Below the pieces are notes generated by a model that did no database searches, was not told where the DNA came from, and worked only from the letters and a program-made list of their open reading frames with translations. Below are positions 25,917 to 34,242 of a stretch of DNA of 64,000 bases, one piece after another. Source of the DNA: Arthrobacter sp. ISL-28 (lineage in GTDB: Bacteria; Actinomycetota; Actinomycetes; Actinomycetales; Micrococcaceae); assembly GCF_018613875.1 (NCBI RefSeq), contig NZ_JAGGPJ010000001.1, positions 47,134 to 111,133 of the forward strand. Reading direction: 5' to 3'. Both the position numbers and the translations under genes were made by a program. Numbering within the stretch: the stretch's first letter is position 1; each line of letters begins with the position of its first letter.

Positions 25917-27236
25917 TTAGACCCTCGCTATCCGTTCGATGTCTTCGAGGAAGTCCTTGACCACCGTTTCCGTGACTGTCGCGCGGGTTCCTTCGATTGC
26001 CTGCAGGTAGGCGCGGGTGGTCAGCGAGTGGTCCTCCGGGGCGGGTTGCCCGGTGTTCTGCACAGCGTGTTCGAGGGCCTGTTGCGAGGCCTTTCGCGCG
26101 GCGAATTCGATGTCGGCGGGCGAGAACCTTTCGCTGGCCAGGGCCAGGGCATCCAGGTCGATCCGCGGGGACACCGCGGGCGGGATGTAGCGGTTCCAGA
26201 TGGCCGTCCGTGCGGTTAGGTCCGGAGGTCCGATCGGGATGACGTAATCGAAGCGGCCGTGGCGGAGGAAGGCTTTATCCAGTGAGCGGATGAAGTTGGT
26301 GGCGCAAATGAGGATGCGGCCTTCCTTCTCGCGGAAGGCCGGGATGATCTTGAGGAGTTCGTTGGTGACGCCCTGGAGGGGTGATGATGCTTCGCCCGTG
26401 CGGGCTGAGGCTATCTCTTCGACCTCATCGATGAACACGACGGCGTGTTCGAGGCGGCCGATGTCCAGGAAGACCTGCCGCAAGGCGCCGGCCAGACCTT
26501 GGGGGTCGGAGGCCAGCCGGGAAGGAAATACCTCGATGAAGGGCCATTCGAGGCGGGAGGCAACTGCCTTGGCGAAGGTGGTCTTGCCCGTGCCGGGGGG
26601 ACCGAAGAGGACGACGGAGCGTGGCGGGGTTACGCCCAGGGATTTGGCGAGTTCCGTGCGTGCCAGCGGCAGGATCAGTCGCTGTTCGATAAGGGTTTTC
26701 TCGCGCTGCATCCCGGCAAGGGCTTCCCAGAGTCCGTGGGGGAGGAGCCGGCCTCCCAGTTGGCTCAGGGGGCCGATCTCCTGAGGCTGAAGCGGGATAA
26801 TCCTCTCGAAGTAGTGGAGGTCTTCCTCCACCCTGTATTCGCTGTTCCGGAAGGCCCGGACCCTGGTCTCGGATGCAGGGAGGAGAGCGGAGATCCGTTG
26901 TATTCCTTGGCTTGTGAGCCTGTCCTCGATTCCGGCCAGGAGGGCGCTGCCAAGTCCCTGGTCCCGCCAGTCCGCGGCCTGTGCGAGCAAGACCATCCAG
27001 GCGCGGGCATCCTGGATTTTGCAGGCCGCTGCCCCAACGACTCTTCCCTCCCGTACAGCGACGACAGCCACCCCGTTGGAGCATGCGTCGATGATCTCGG
27101 CGAGGCTGTAGACCGGATGTGCGCCAGGTGTTCTGGAATCCTGCCAGACGCTGATGAGCTGGTCGAGATCATCAGGGTGAAAGTCGCGCACGCTCCAAGG
27201 CTGCATGACCGGCCTGCCGGTGGTGGTCAGGGTCAT
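25917..27236 (-). CDS. GNAT acetyltransferase fused to an AAA+ ATPase
   Basis: About 439 residues from the ATG at 27236. Residues 10-150 form a GNAT domain with acetyl-CoA motif A (WRDQGLGSALL). Residues about 180-420 form an AAA+ module with Walker A GPPGTGKTT (about 212-220), Walker B VVFIDEVEE, sensor-1 ICATN and RHGRFD, as in FtsH/CDC48-type ATPases. The C-terminal helical lid contains FSPADIEFAARKA. The fusion suggests an ATPase remodeller coupled to acetylation or to sensing of acetyl-CoA. No protease domain is seen. The earlier in-frame ATG at 27254 is also possible. Confidence 0.88.
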   Translation of the reverse strand: MTLTTTGRPVMQPWSVRDFHPDDLDQLISVWQDSRTPGAHPVYSLAEIIDACSNGVAVVAVREGRVVGAAACKIQDARAWMVLLAQAADWRDQGLGSALLAGIEDRLTSQGIQRISALLPASETRVRAFRNSEYRVEEDLHYFERIIPLQPQEIGPLSQLGGRLLPHGLWEALAGMQREKTLIEQRLILPLARTELAKSLGVTPPRSVVLFGPPGTGKTTFAKAVASRLEWPFIEVFPSRLASDPQGLAGALRQVFLDIGRLEHAVVFIDEVEEIASARTGEASSPLQGVTNELLKIIPAFREKEGRILICATNFIRSLDKAFLRHGRFDYVIPIGPPDLTARTAIWNRYIPPAVSPRIDLDALALASERFSPADIEFAARKASQQALEHAVQNTGQPAPEDHSLTTRAYLQAIEGTRATVTETVVKDFLEDIERIARV

Positions 27237-27587
27237 TTCCGTGGTCGCTCCCATGGCTGCCGGTCTCAATCGGTTTCAGGGCAGGCGCAGTAGAAGCAGT
27301 CCGCCCCGCCGCTGCAGTCGGTCACAGCCTCGGATACGGTCTGGGGGAGTTCCGTCTGCCCGTTGTGAAGATTTGTGTCTTGGTACGCAATGAGGTTGGC
27401 CATGGATCCGTCGCATTCTTGTCGAGAGTGGCTGTACGACGGGAGTTCTGGACCAAACTCACGTCGTTGTAAGTCCTGCTCAGTATGGAAGAAAAATCAC
27501 ATAAGGAAAAGCGATGAGATGTGAAGCATAAAGGTTAGGAAAATCAAAGCTCCGGTAAGAAAAATGCTCCGGGAGCAGGAAAAACGA
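27237..27587. other. Intergenic region, AT-rich in its second half
   Basis: No credible gene was found. The segment 27470-27585 is unusually A-rich for this genome. It includes a perfect TGCTCC-G-GGAGCA palindrome at 27565-27577 just before hairpin copy 5. Confidence 0.5.
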
Positions 27588-27625
27588 AAGCGGACGACGG
27601 CGGTTTATCCCGCCGTCGTCCGCTT
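27588..27625 (-). terminator. GGACGACGG hairpin, copy 5
   Basis: Perfect 16-bp stem (27588-27603 with 27610-27625) around TTTATC, with AAGC/GCTT flanks. It is 16 bp past the stop of the minus-strand small gene at 27641, so it probably terminates that gene. Confidence 0.8.
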
Positions 27626-27640
27626 GCGTTGGGCAGCTAC

Positions 27641-27838
27641 CTAGAGTGCGGCGCCAACGGAGGCGTTGCGGTTCAGGCTGACCGTAAAGGTGTTGGGTCC
27701 GCTGCAGGTGACTGCAATGCTGTGCTTGGGGGCGTTTGCCCGTGCCGACAGGTCCTGCACAACTGTGTCCAGGGTGTGGTCGATGGCCGACCGGTCCCAG
27801 ATCTTCAGGGTGACGGAGTCAGTGGTTTCGAACGTCAT
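27641..27838 (-). CDS. Small hypothetical protein (65 residues)
   Basis: The product begins MTFETTDSVTLKIWDRSA and has alternating strand and helix character without a signal peptide or membrane segment. GAGGG lies about 10 nt before the ATG and a family hairpin follows 16 bp after the stop. This framing by a ribosome site and terminator supports it as a real gene. I do not recognise a domain. From 27839 to 28132 nothing gene-like was found. Confidence 0.55.
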   Translation of the reverse strand: MTFETTDSVTLKIWDRSAIDHTLDTVVQDLSARANAPKHSIAVTCSGPNTFTVSLNRNASVGAAL

Positions 27839-28132
27839 TATTCGGTGCCCTCATTCATAATTCGGCCGGACTTTCGCATCAGCGCGGAGTCCGGAACGGT
27901 CGATCCGTGAGCGCTCGGAGACCGTGTGGAGCTCGGGGAGCTCACTGGTTTGGCCTCGTTGCGTCCACCAGATTGGGTTTAATTGTGTTTCTCAGCCACC
28001 GCATCCTTCCCGCAGGAACGGATGTCAGCGCTTGGGATGGGAAATCGTATCCTCAACCCTTCCTTTTCATCATGCACGGCGGGGCGCTGACGCCTCAAGC
28101 GGAAGGCGGGTGAGGTTCACCACACCGCTGGT

Positions 28133-28927
28133 CTAGAAAGTCCTGGCGTTGGCCAGCACCGGCAGTTTCCCGCGGACGTCATCAATGGAGGTCGGGTCAA
28201 TGTCGACGACAGCCAATTCCGGTTCGCGGCCCAGGGTGGCCAGGGGAGAGCCCAGCGGGGATATCACTGCGCTGTGGCCGATGCCCGTAGGGGCAGCGCC
28301 TGCAGACGGCAGTCCGATACTGGCGGGGTCACCCTGGCCACAGGCAACGACGAAGGTGGTGCTGTCCACCGCGCGGGCGCGGATCAGCAGGTCCCACTGC
28401 TCTGCCTTGCCATCCCCTGCGCCCCAGGACGCACACACAAGGTTGACGTGGGCGCCCGCCCGCGCATTGGCCGTAAACAGCGCGGGAAAGCGCACGTCGT
28501 AGCAGGTGGCAAGGCCTATTGTTGTGCCGTTGAGTTCGAAGGTGACAGGGGAGACGCCGGCATCCACTGAATCGGACTCGGCGAAACCGAAAGCGTCAAA
28601 AAGGTGGATCTTGTCGTACGACGTGTCGAGCCCGGGACCGGTCACCAGCAGCGTGTTACGCACGCGGCCGTCGGCGCCCGGCGTGAACATGCCGGCGACG
28701 ATGGCGATGTCCAGGTCCCGGGAGATGCCGCGGACGGTTGTGGCCCATGGGCCGTCCAGCGGTTCGGCAATGTCCGCCAGCGTGTTGCCGAATGCGCGCA
28801 TCGCGGCCTCGGGGAAAACCACAAGCTCAGCCCCTGCTGCCTTGGCGCGGGTGGCGTAGTCTCGGATGAGTTCCAGATTCGCCGCCTGATCGGCGCTGCT
28901 GATGATTTGGGCCACTGCTAAACGCAT
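28133..28927 (-). CDS. Carbon-nitrogen hydrolase (nitrilase superfamily)
   Basis: The 264-residue protein has the full Glu-Lys-Cys triad of the nitrilase superfamily: FPEAAM (Glu40), DKIHLFD (Lys106) and TCYDVRFP (Cys142). The last motif is typical of the omega-amidase/Nit group acting on amides of dicarboxylates. The start at 28927 is chosen by GGAG about 7 nt upstream. It is divergent from a GntR gene about 30 bp away and shares the operator at 28947-28963. A role in amide hydrolysis within the MHS/DUF2848 locus is likely; the substrate is unknown. Confidence 0.9.
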   Translation of the reverse strand: MRLAVAQIISSADQAANLELIRDYATRAKAAGAELVVFPEAAMRAFGNTLADIAEPLDGPWATTVRGISRDLDIAIVAGMFTPGADGRVRNTLLVTGPGLDTSYDKIHLFDAFGFAESDSVDAGVSPVTFELNGTTIGLATCYDVRFPALFTANARAGAHVNLVCASWGAGDGKAEQWDLLIRARAVDSTTFVVACGQGDPASIGLPSAGAAPTGIGHSAVISPLGSPLATLGREPELAVVDIDPTSIDDVRGKLPVLANARTF

Positions 28928-28946
28928 TAATTTACTCCAGTCTGTT

Positions 28947-28963
28947 GTATACATAATGTATGC
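28947..28963. promoter_or_regulatory. GTATAC-type GntR operator, site 1
   Basis: GTATACAT-A-ATGTATGC is an 8-1-8 inverted repeat with one mismatch. It covers the gap between the divergent nitrilase and GntR starts and overlaps the first possible GntR ATG (28960). It matches the reverse complement of site 2 at 31108 in 14 of 17 positions. Confidence 0.75.
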
Positions 28964-29616
28964 GAAAAATGTCGGGGACCGCGGCGTCTGGCCGGGAGAA
29001 GGCGTACGCGTACCTCCGTGAAAATATCCTGATTGACCCGGAGATGCAGGGGCGGTTCCTCAATGAGCAGGAGCTCGCCGCCGAGATTGGCGTCTCGCGC
29101 ACCCCGGTCCGTGAAGCCCTCCTGCTCCTGGTGTCCGACGGCCTGGTGGAACTGATTCCGCAGCGGGGTGCCTATGTTCCGCCGGTGACCGGCCGCGAAA
29201 TTTCGGAGCTGATGGAACTGCGCGGGGTGCTCGAAAGCCATGCCGCTCGCCTCGTCATCGAGCAACGGAGAGTGCCGGCCGAGACGATGCAGGACACACT
29301 CAACCGGCAGGCTGAGCTGCCGGACAACCTCGTCCCGGAGGCGGCACGCGAGTTCATTCGACTGGACACCCTGTTCCATCAGCAACTCATTGACGCGGCC
29401 GAAAACGAGCTGATCTCCCGCACCTACAGCAAGCTGCACGTGCGGCAGATCCTGGTGGGCGTATCGGCCCTGTTCCGCACCGGCGGCCGGCGCGAGCAGG
29501 TCTGCGCCGAACACCAGGACATCCTTGATGCCCTGGTGGCCGGCGACGCTGCGAAGGCGCAGAAGGCTATTGACCATCATCTCGCTGTTACCCGGGACAT
29601 CCTGCTCCGCACCTAG
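28960..29616 (+). CDS. GntR family regulator, FCD subfamily
   Basis: The 218-residue protein has the GntR winged helix (ELAAEIGVSRTPVREALLLL) and an FCD domain with EHQDILDALVAGD near the end. No Shine-Dalgarno precedes the ATGs at 28960 or 28969, so a leaderless transcript is plausible. The operator at its start implies autorepression. Together with the identical-type site at 31108 it probably controls the nitrilase, the MHS transporter and the DUF2848 gene. Confidence 0.88.
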   Translation: MRKMSGTAASGREKAYAYLRENILIDPEMQGRFLNEQELAAEIGVSRTPVREALLLLVSDGLVELIPQRGAYVPPVTGREISELMELRGVLESHAARLVIEQRRVPAETMQDTLNRQAELPDNLVPEAAREFIRLDTLFHQQLIDAAENELISRTYSKLHVRQILVGVSALFRTGGRREQVCAEHQDILDALVAGDAAKAQKAIDHHLAVTRDILLRT

Positions 29617-29660
29617 CACGCTTGTTCTGCAGTGTTCAGCTGGTCAGAGGGTTCAGTTGT

Positions 29661-31052
29661 TCAGCGGGATTCCCCGAGGCCGGCCTGCTGGCGCGCTGCT
29701 GCTGATCCTTCGAGGAGCAGTCGGTAGTCCTCGTCCTCCACAGTGTTGGAATCCCGACCGAGGGCCAGTCCCACCACGGTGACGGCGGCGGCAACGGCGA
29801 CGTAAATGGCCACCGGAATCCAAGTGCCGAATTGGGAGAGCAGCAGCGTGAACATCAGCGGCGCTATGGCTCCGCCGATCACGCCGGCGAACGTGTATGC
29901 GAGCGAACTTCCCGTAGAGCGGAGCCGCGGCGAGAACTGCTCCACGATGAAGGCGGCCTGCGGGCCGTACATGAAGGAGTGCGCCATCAGGCCCAGCACG
30001 ATGCCAGCGATGAGCATCGGCTCGTTGTTTCCGCCGAGGATGCCGAAGAAGACGAACGTCCATACCGCACCCACCACTGCGCCCGCGCCATAGACCAGGC
30101 GGCGGTTGACGCGGTCGGAGACGAAGCCGGCCAGCGGGATCATGAACAGCTGGAACGCGGAGCCGATCAGGACGGCGGTCAGCACCTGGTTGCGTTCATA
30201 GCCGAGGGCCTGGATGCCGTAGGTGAGAGTGAAGACCGTAAACAGGGCGTAAAGCACATCGGGGCCCACGCGGCAAAGAATAGCGGCGATTAGCGGGCGG
30301 AGTTCCTGGCTGAAGACCTCACGGATGGGGGCGTGGGGCTGTTCGCCGTGGGCCTCGATCGCTTTGAAGACAGGGGTGTCTTCAAGCTTCAGCCGGATCC
30401 AGAGTCCGAAGCCGACCAGCAGGGCGGACACCAGGAAGGCGATGCGCCAGCCGAAGCCGATGAACTGTTCCTCGGTCAGGACCAGGGTGAGGACGGCGAG
30501 GGCGCCGTTGGCCAGAAGGTTGCCGGCGGGCGGGCCCACCTGGGCTGCTGAGGCCCAGAAGCCGCGCCGGTGGGGATCGCCGTATTCGCTGGAGAGCAGG
30601 ACGGCGCCGCCCCATTCCCCGCCCACGCCGACGCCCTGGGCGAACCGCAGCAGGACCAGGATGATGGGGGCGGTGATGCCGATGCTGTCGTAGCCCGGCA
30701 GCACACCGATCAGCACGGTGGCCACGCCGATGATCATCAGGGTTGTGACCAGGACCTTCTTGCGACCGATCCGGTCGCCGAGCCGGCCAAAGATGATGCC
30801 GCCTACCGGGCGGGACACATAGCCCACCGCGTAGGTGGAAAAGGCCAGGATGGTTCCGGTCAGGGGGTCGGACGAGGGGAAGAAGACGATGGGAAATACG
30901 ACGGCGGCTGCCGCCGAGTAGACGGCGAAGTCATACCACTCGAGCGCGGTGCCGGTGAGGCTGGCAGCAAAGGCCTTGTAGAGACCCTTGGGGTGAAGCG
31001 GCTTGTCCGGGTGCGGCAGTGCGCCGGAAGCCGGAACTGGGACGTTGGCCAT
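29661..31052 (-). CDS. MFS transporter, metabolite:H+ symporter (MHS) family
   Basis: The 463-residue, 12-TM protein begins its conserved part with LTGTALEWYDFAVY and has GRLGDRIGRKKVL after TM2, RFAQGVGVGGEWGGA in TM4 and GFWASAAQVG, all MHS hallmarks (shikimate, proline/betaine and dicarboxylate carriers). The start at 31052 follows GGAGG; a longer frame to 31736 runs antisense over DUF2848 and is rejected. It is convergent with the GntR gene and divergent from DUF2848 across a shared operator. It likely imports an organic acid or amide. Confidence 0.9.
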   Translation of the reverse strand: MANVPVPASGALPHPDKPLHPKGLYKAFAASLTGTALEWYDFAVYSAAAAVVFPIVFFPSSDPLTGTILAFSTYAVGYVSRPVGGIIFGRLGDRIGRKKVLVTTLMIIGVATVLIGVLPGYDSIGITAPIILVLLRFAQGVGVGGEWGGAVLLSSEYGDPHRRGFWASAAQVGPPAGNLLANGALAVLTLVLTEEQFIGFGWRIAFLVSALLVGFGLWIRLKLEDTPVFKAIEAHGEQPHAPIREVFSQELRPLIAAILCRVGPDVLYALFTVFTLTYGIQALGYERNQVLTAVLIGSAFQLFMIPLAGFVSDRVNRRLVYGAGAVVGAVWTFVFFGILGGNNEPMLIAGIVLGLMAHSFMYGPQAAFIVEQFSPRLRSTGSSLAYTFAGVIGGAIAPLMFTLLLSQFGTWIPVAIYVAVAAAVTVVGLALGRDSNTVEDEDYRLLLEGSAAARQQAGLGESR

Positions 31053-31107
31053 TGGTGTTGTCCTCCACGAGATTCTTACGGTGACGCCTGTCACGCTGGC
31101 GTTAAAT

Positions 31108-31135
31108 GTATACATTACGCATACTGGATGTACAT
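31108..31135. promoter_or_regulatory. GTATAC-type GntR operator, site 2
   Basis: GTATACATTACGCATAC (31108-31124) is a variant of site 1, followed by a perfect ATGTACAT (31128-31135). It lies between the divergent MHS transporter and DUF2848 starts and could control both. Confidence 0.7.
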
Positions 31136-31199
31136 TGGCGACTGTTTCTAGTTTCCGGTTTGTAAATTTCTCCAGCACAACCAAAGGATGGGCTCCCAT

Positions 31200-31889
31200 A
31201 TGACGACGATTCTGAGCTTCGAACTTCCCGACGGCCGCACCCAGGATGTCCAGGTAAAGCACCTCTTGAATGCGGGCTACGCAGGGCGGGAGCAGGAGGA
31301 AGTGCAGGCCCACATTGCCGAGCTGGCCGAGCTCGGCGTTCCGGGTCCCACCACGACTCCGGCCCTCTATCCAGTGTCCCCCTATCTGGCTCAGCAGGTA
31401 TCCGAAGTCCGCGTGCAGCATGGCAGGACTTCCGGGGAGGCCGAATGGGCCCTTGTCATCACGGAAGACGGCGTGCTTCTCACCGTTGCGTGCGACCACA
31501 CCGACCGCGAACTCGAGGTCCATGGAGTGGCCTGGAGCAAGAACGCCAGCCCGGACGTCCTGGGCCGCAAGGCCTGGCGTCTGGATGACGTGCGGGACCA
31601 CCTGGACCAGATCACCCTGAAGGGATGGGTGGGGGCCGGTGACACCCCGGATACCCTGATCCAGGACAGCTCGCTGGGAGCCCTGCTGACTCCTGATTAC
31701 TGGCTGGACGTACTCACCGAACGCGGGCTGAACCAACCCGGAACCGTCCTCATCTCCGGCACCGTAGCCATGACCAGCGGCGTGGACCAGTTCGCCCGCA
31801 GCTGGAAAGTCGAGATGTCAGACCCGGTGACCGGTAAGGCCGTGGAGGCCCAGTACGTCGTGGAGCAGATGGCTGAACCGATCGGCTGA
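31200..31889 (+). CDS. DUF2848 family protein
   Basis: The 229-residue cytoplasmic protein matches DUF2848 in length and in stretches such as HIAELAELGVPGPTTTP, EWALVITEDGVLLTVACDHTDRE and the ACDHTD core. The family has no firmly established reaction, but it co-occurs with organic-acid catabolism genes and resembles hydrolase-type enzymes. The start at 31200 is preferred to 31188 because AAAGGA is then about 10 nt upstream. It is divergent from the MHS transporter and shares its operator. Confidence 0.82.
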   Translation: MTTILSFELPDGRTQDVQVKHLLNAGYAGREQEEVQAHIAELAELGVPGPTTTPALYPVSPYLAQQVSEVRVQHGRTSGEAEWALVITEDGVLLTVACDHTDRELEVHGVAWSKNASPDVLGRKAWRLDDVRDHLDQITLKGWVGAGDTPDTLIQDSSLGALLTPDYWLDVLTERGLNQPGTVLISGTVAMTSGVDQFARSWKVEMSDPVTGKAVEAQYVVEQMAEPIG

Positions 31890-31935
31890 CCCGCCTGACC
31901 GCAGACCACGGCAACCGGTTGGCACGCAAAACGCT

Positions 31936-31971
31936 AGAGGACGACGGCGGGACCTCCCGCCGTCGTCCTCT
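31936..31971. terminator. GGACGACGG hairpin, copy 6
   Basis: Perfect 17-bp stem (31936-31952 with 31955-31971) around CC, with AGAGG/CCTCT flanks. It sits between the convergent DUF2848 and LacI genes, 47 bp from one stop and 4 bp from the other, so it can terminate both directions. Confidence 0.85.
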
Positions 31972-31975
31972 GCGC

Positions 31976-33037
31976 TTAAGCGCGGCCTTGCCCCGCAGAT
32001 TGTCTCGGTGGCCCGCTTTGTCTCGGTGACCCGCTCGATTCGCGGGGGATGAGCGTCGGCATGGATTTGCGGATGCGTGGTTCCTTGCCCGGATTGACGA
32101 TGAGGTCGATCGCGGTGCCGGCGATCTGGTCAAGAGGGACCCGCACGGAGGACAGGGGCGTGGAGAGCCGCGCCGAGAGCGGAGTGTCGTTGTAGCCGAC
32201 GAGCGCCAGGTCTTCTCCGACGGTGATGTGGAAGCGGTGGGCCGCGGCGATGATGCCCAGTGCTATGTTGTCGTTCGCTGCGAATATGGCCGTGGGTCGC
32301 GTCCCTGCCTTGTCGCCCAGCAGGGCCTCCCCGGCGTTGAACCCATTTTCTATGCCGTAGCCAGCGGCGAGCAGCCATTCCTCGGGCGGAGTGATGCGTG
32401 CTTCGTCAAGAGCCCGCCGGGCGCCGGCGAGGCGGGCGATCGCACTGGACGTGAATGAGGGGCCGGTGATGACCGCGATGTCCCGGTGGCCCAAGTCGAT
32501 GAGATGGCGCACGGCGAGATATCCGCCCACTTCGTCGTCTCCGACTGCAGAGGGGCTCACACCATCCGTGCGCAGTACCAGTGCGTGCGCTATGCCGCGC
32601 TGGCGCAGCTGGCGCGGCAGTTCGTCGTCGAGGCGGGCCGTCGCCAGGATCAGTCCGTCCACATTGCGGTCGAGGAGTGTTTCAGCGGCCCGGCGTTCGT
32701 CTTCGGGGTCATCGCCACTGGTGGCAACCATGGCGAAGTAGCCGCGGTCCGACGCGGCGCGCTCGAGTTCCTCAAACATCAGCGCCATGACGGTGTCACT
32801 GAGCCGGGGCACCAGCACTCCCAAGGTCCGCGTCTCGCCCCGCCGCAGACTTGATGCGAATGAGTTCCGGCGGTAGCCCAGTTCCTCAGCTACCTTTCGG
32901 ACGTGCGCTGCCGCCGCGGAGCGCGAGGCGGTGCCGCGTTCGTCAAGAGCCCGGCTCGCGGTGGAAATACTCACCCCGCTGGCAGCAGCAACATCCCTGA
33001 GGGTGACGCTCGTGCCTGGGGCTGCCGCCGGTTCCAT
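31976..33037 (-). CDS. LacI family transcriptional regulator
   Basis: The 353-residue protein is full length. The helix-turn-helix VTLRDVAAASGVSISTASRAL and hinge (LGYRRNSFASSLRRGETRT) are followed by a periplasmic-binding-like effector domain with AIFAANDNIALGI and LALVGYNDTPLSARLSTPL. The start at 33037 follows GGGAGA 7 nt upstream. It is divergent from the DapA-like gene, and a double AACGTT site lies between them. It probably represses the DapA/Nramp-like pair until a pathway metabolite binds. Confidence 0.9.
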   Translation of the reverse strand: MEPAAAPGTSVTLRDVAAASGVSISTASRALDERGTASRSAAAAHVRKVAEELGYRRNSFASSLRRGETRTLGVLVPRLSDTVMALMFEELERAASDRGYFAMVATSGDDPEDERRAAETLLDRNVDGLILATARLDDELPRQLRQRGIAHALVLRTDGVSPSAVGDDEVGGYLAVRHLIDLGHRDIAVITGPSFTSSAIARLAGARRALDEARITPPEEWLLAAGYGIENGFNAGEALLGDKAGTRPTAIFAANDNIALGIIAAAHRFHITVGEDLALVGYNDTPLSARLSTPLSSVRVPLDQIAGTAIDLIVNPGKEPRIRKSMPTLIPRESSGSPRQSGPPRQSAGQGRA

Positions 33038-33132
33038 GTGAATTCTCCCGTTCAAGATTGTCCTAGAAGACACTCTATTTCCTCCCCGCCCGTAACTGGG
33101 TCTTGACAGTGAGCTGCGCCACGCCGCAGAAT

Positions 33133-33156
33133 GAAAACGTTCCCGCAAACGTTCTC
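33133..33156. promoter_or_regulatory. LacI operator with two AACGTT cores
   Basis: AACGTT occurs at 33136-33141 and 33148-33153, 12 bp apart, within a segment symmetric at its ends (GAAAACGTT and AACGTTCTC). It lies 44-67 bp upstream of the DapA-like gene and 96 bp upstream of the LacI gene, ideal for repression of the former. Confidence 0.7.
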
Positions 33157-33199
33157 ATCATAGGCGGGACCGACGACCAACTAGACAGAGGTAGTTCTC

Positions 33200-34135
33200 A
33201 TGACCATTGATCTTCGCGGGCTGGTTCCCGCCCCTGTAACGCCGTTCACCCGGGACGGCAGCGTCGACGTTGACGCGATCCACCGGCTGGGTGCATGGCT
33301 GGCCAGCGTCGAGGGCGTCAAGGGCCTGGTGGTCCTCGGGCACGCAGGCGAGGGTACTTTCCTGACCCAGGACGAGCAGGCGCTGGTGATCTCCGCCTTC
33401 CGTAACGCAGTGGACGGCAATGTGCCGATCATCGCCGGCATCACCGGTGAGGGAAACAAGGTGGCAGCGCTTGAAGCCGAGCGCGCCGTCGCTGCCGGCG
33501 CCGCGGCCGGCCTCGTCTACCCCTCGCACGGATGGCTCCGGTTCGGATACCAGAAGGGCGCCCCGCAGACCCGCTACAAGGAAATCTACGAGACGTCCGG
33601 GCTGCCGCTGATTCTGTTCCAGTATCCCGATGCCACGAAGGCCACCTACGACCTGGAGACGCAGCTTGAGATTGCCGGGCAGGAAGGCGTGTTCGCCACG
33701 AAGAACGGCGTCAGGAACATGAAGCGCTGGGATACGGAAATCCCGGTGCTGCGGGCAACCTACCCCGACCTGCAGATCCTCACTTGCCATGACGAGTACC
33801 TGCTGCACACGATGTTTGATGTGGACGGTGCACTTGTTGGCTACGGCGGACTCGCCCCCGAGCCGCTGGTGGAGCTGATCGCGGCCGGTAAAGCCCGTGA
33901 CTACGCAGCCGCCCGCGCCATTCACGACCGCCTCCTGCCGGTGACCAAGAACGTGTACCACCGCGGGTCGCACATGGAAGGCACCGTTGCCCTCAAGGAA
34001 GGACTCGTTGCCCGAGGCATCCTGGAGCACGCCACCGTGCGTCCGCCCCTGCTTCCCCTGGCTGAAGGCGCCAGCGACGAAATCGCACTGGCCCTAAAGT
34101 CCGCCAAGCTGGGCAGCGTCACCGTCCCTGTCTGA
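33200..34135 (+). CDS. DapA/DHDPS family aldolase
   Basis: The 311-residue TIM-barrel protein has VPAPVTPFTRDGSVD at the start, GHAGEGTFL in place of the usual G(T/S)TGE motif, the Tyr of FQYPD (142) and the Schiff-base Lys168 in ATKNG. Substitutions around the active site suggest it is not the lysine-pathway synthase but a pyruvate-dependent aldolase or dehydratase of a catabolic pathway. It is directly upstream of the Nramp-fold transporter (107-bp gap) and under LacI control. Confidence 0.87.
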   Translation: MTIDLRGLVPAPVTPFTRDGSVDVDAIHRLGAWLASVEGVKGLVVLGHAGEGTFLTQDEQALVISAFRNAVDGNVPIIAGITGEGNKVAALEAERAVAAGAAAGLVYPSHGWLRFGYQKGAPQTRYKEIYETSGLPLILFQYPDATKATYDLETQLEIAGQEGVFATKNGVRNMKRWDTEIPVLRATYPDLQILTCHDEYLLHTMFDVDGALVGYGGLAPEPLVELIAAGKARDYAAARAIHDRLLPVTKNVYHRGSHMEGTVALKEGLVARGILEHATVRPPLLPLAEGASDEIALALKSAKLGSVTVPV

Positions 34136-34242
34136 TATCCAAGGATGGCGGGCCCAGCAGCCCGCCATCCTTCCCCAGCTGTTTACTCCAATCCGGTCAA
34201 CGACGACCCACAGCAACGCCGCTGTAGAAGGAGGACTCGAAA

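Noticed and set aside
31053..31736. Upstream extension of the MHS transporter
   Set aside because: It is antisense to DUF2848; a GGAGG before 31052 and the MHS family start fix the true N-terminus.
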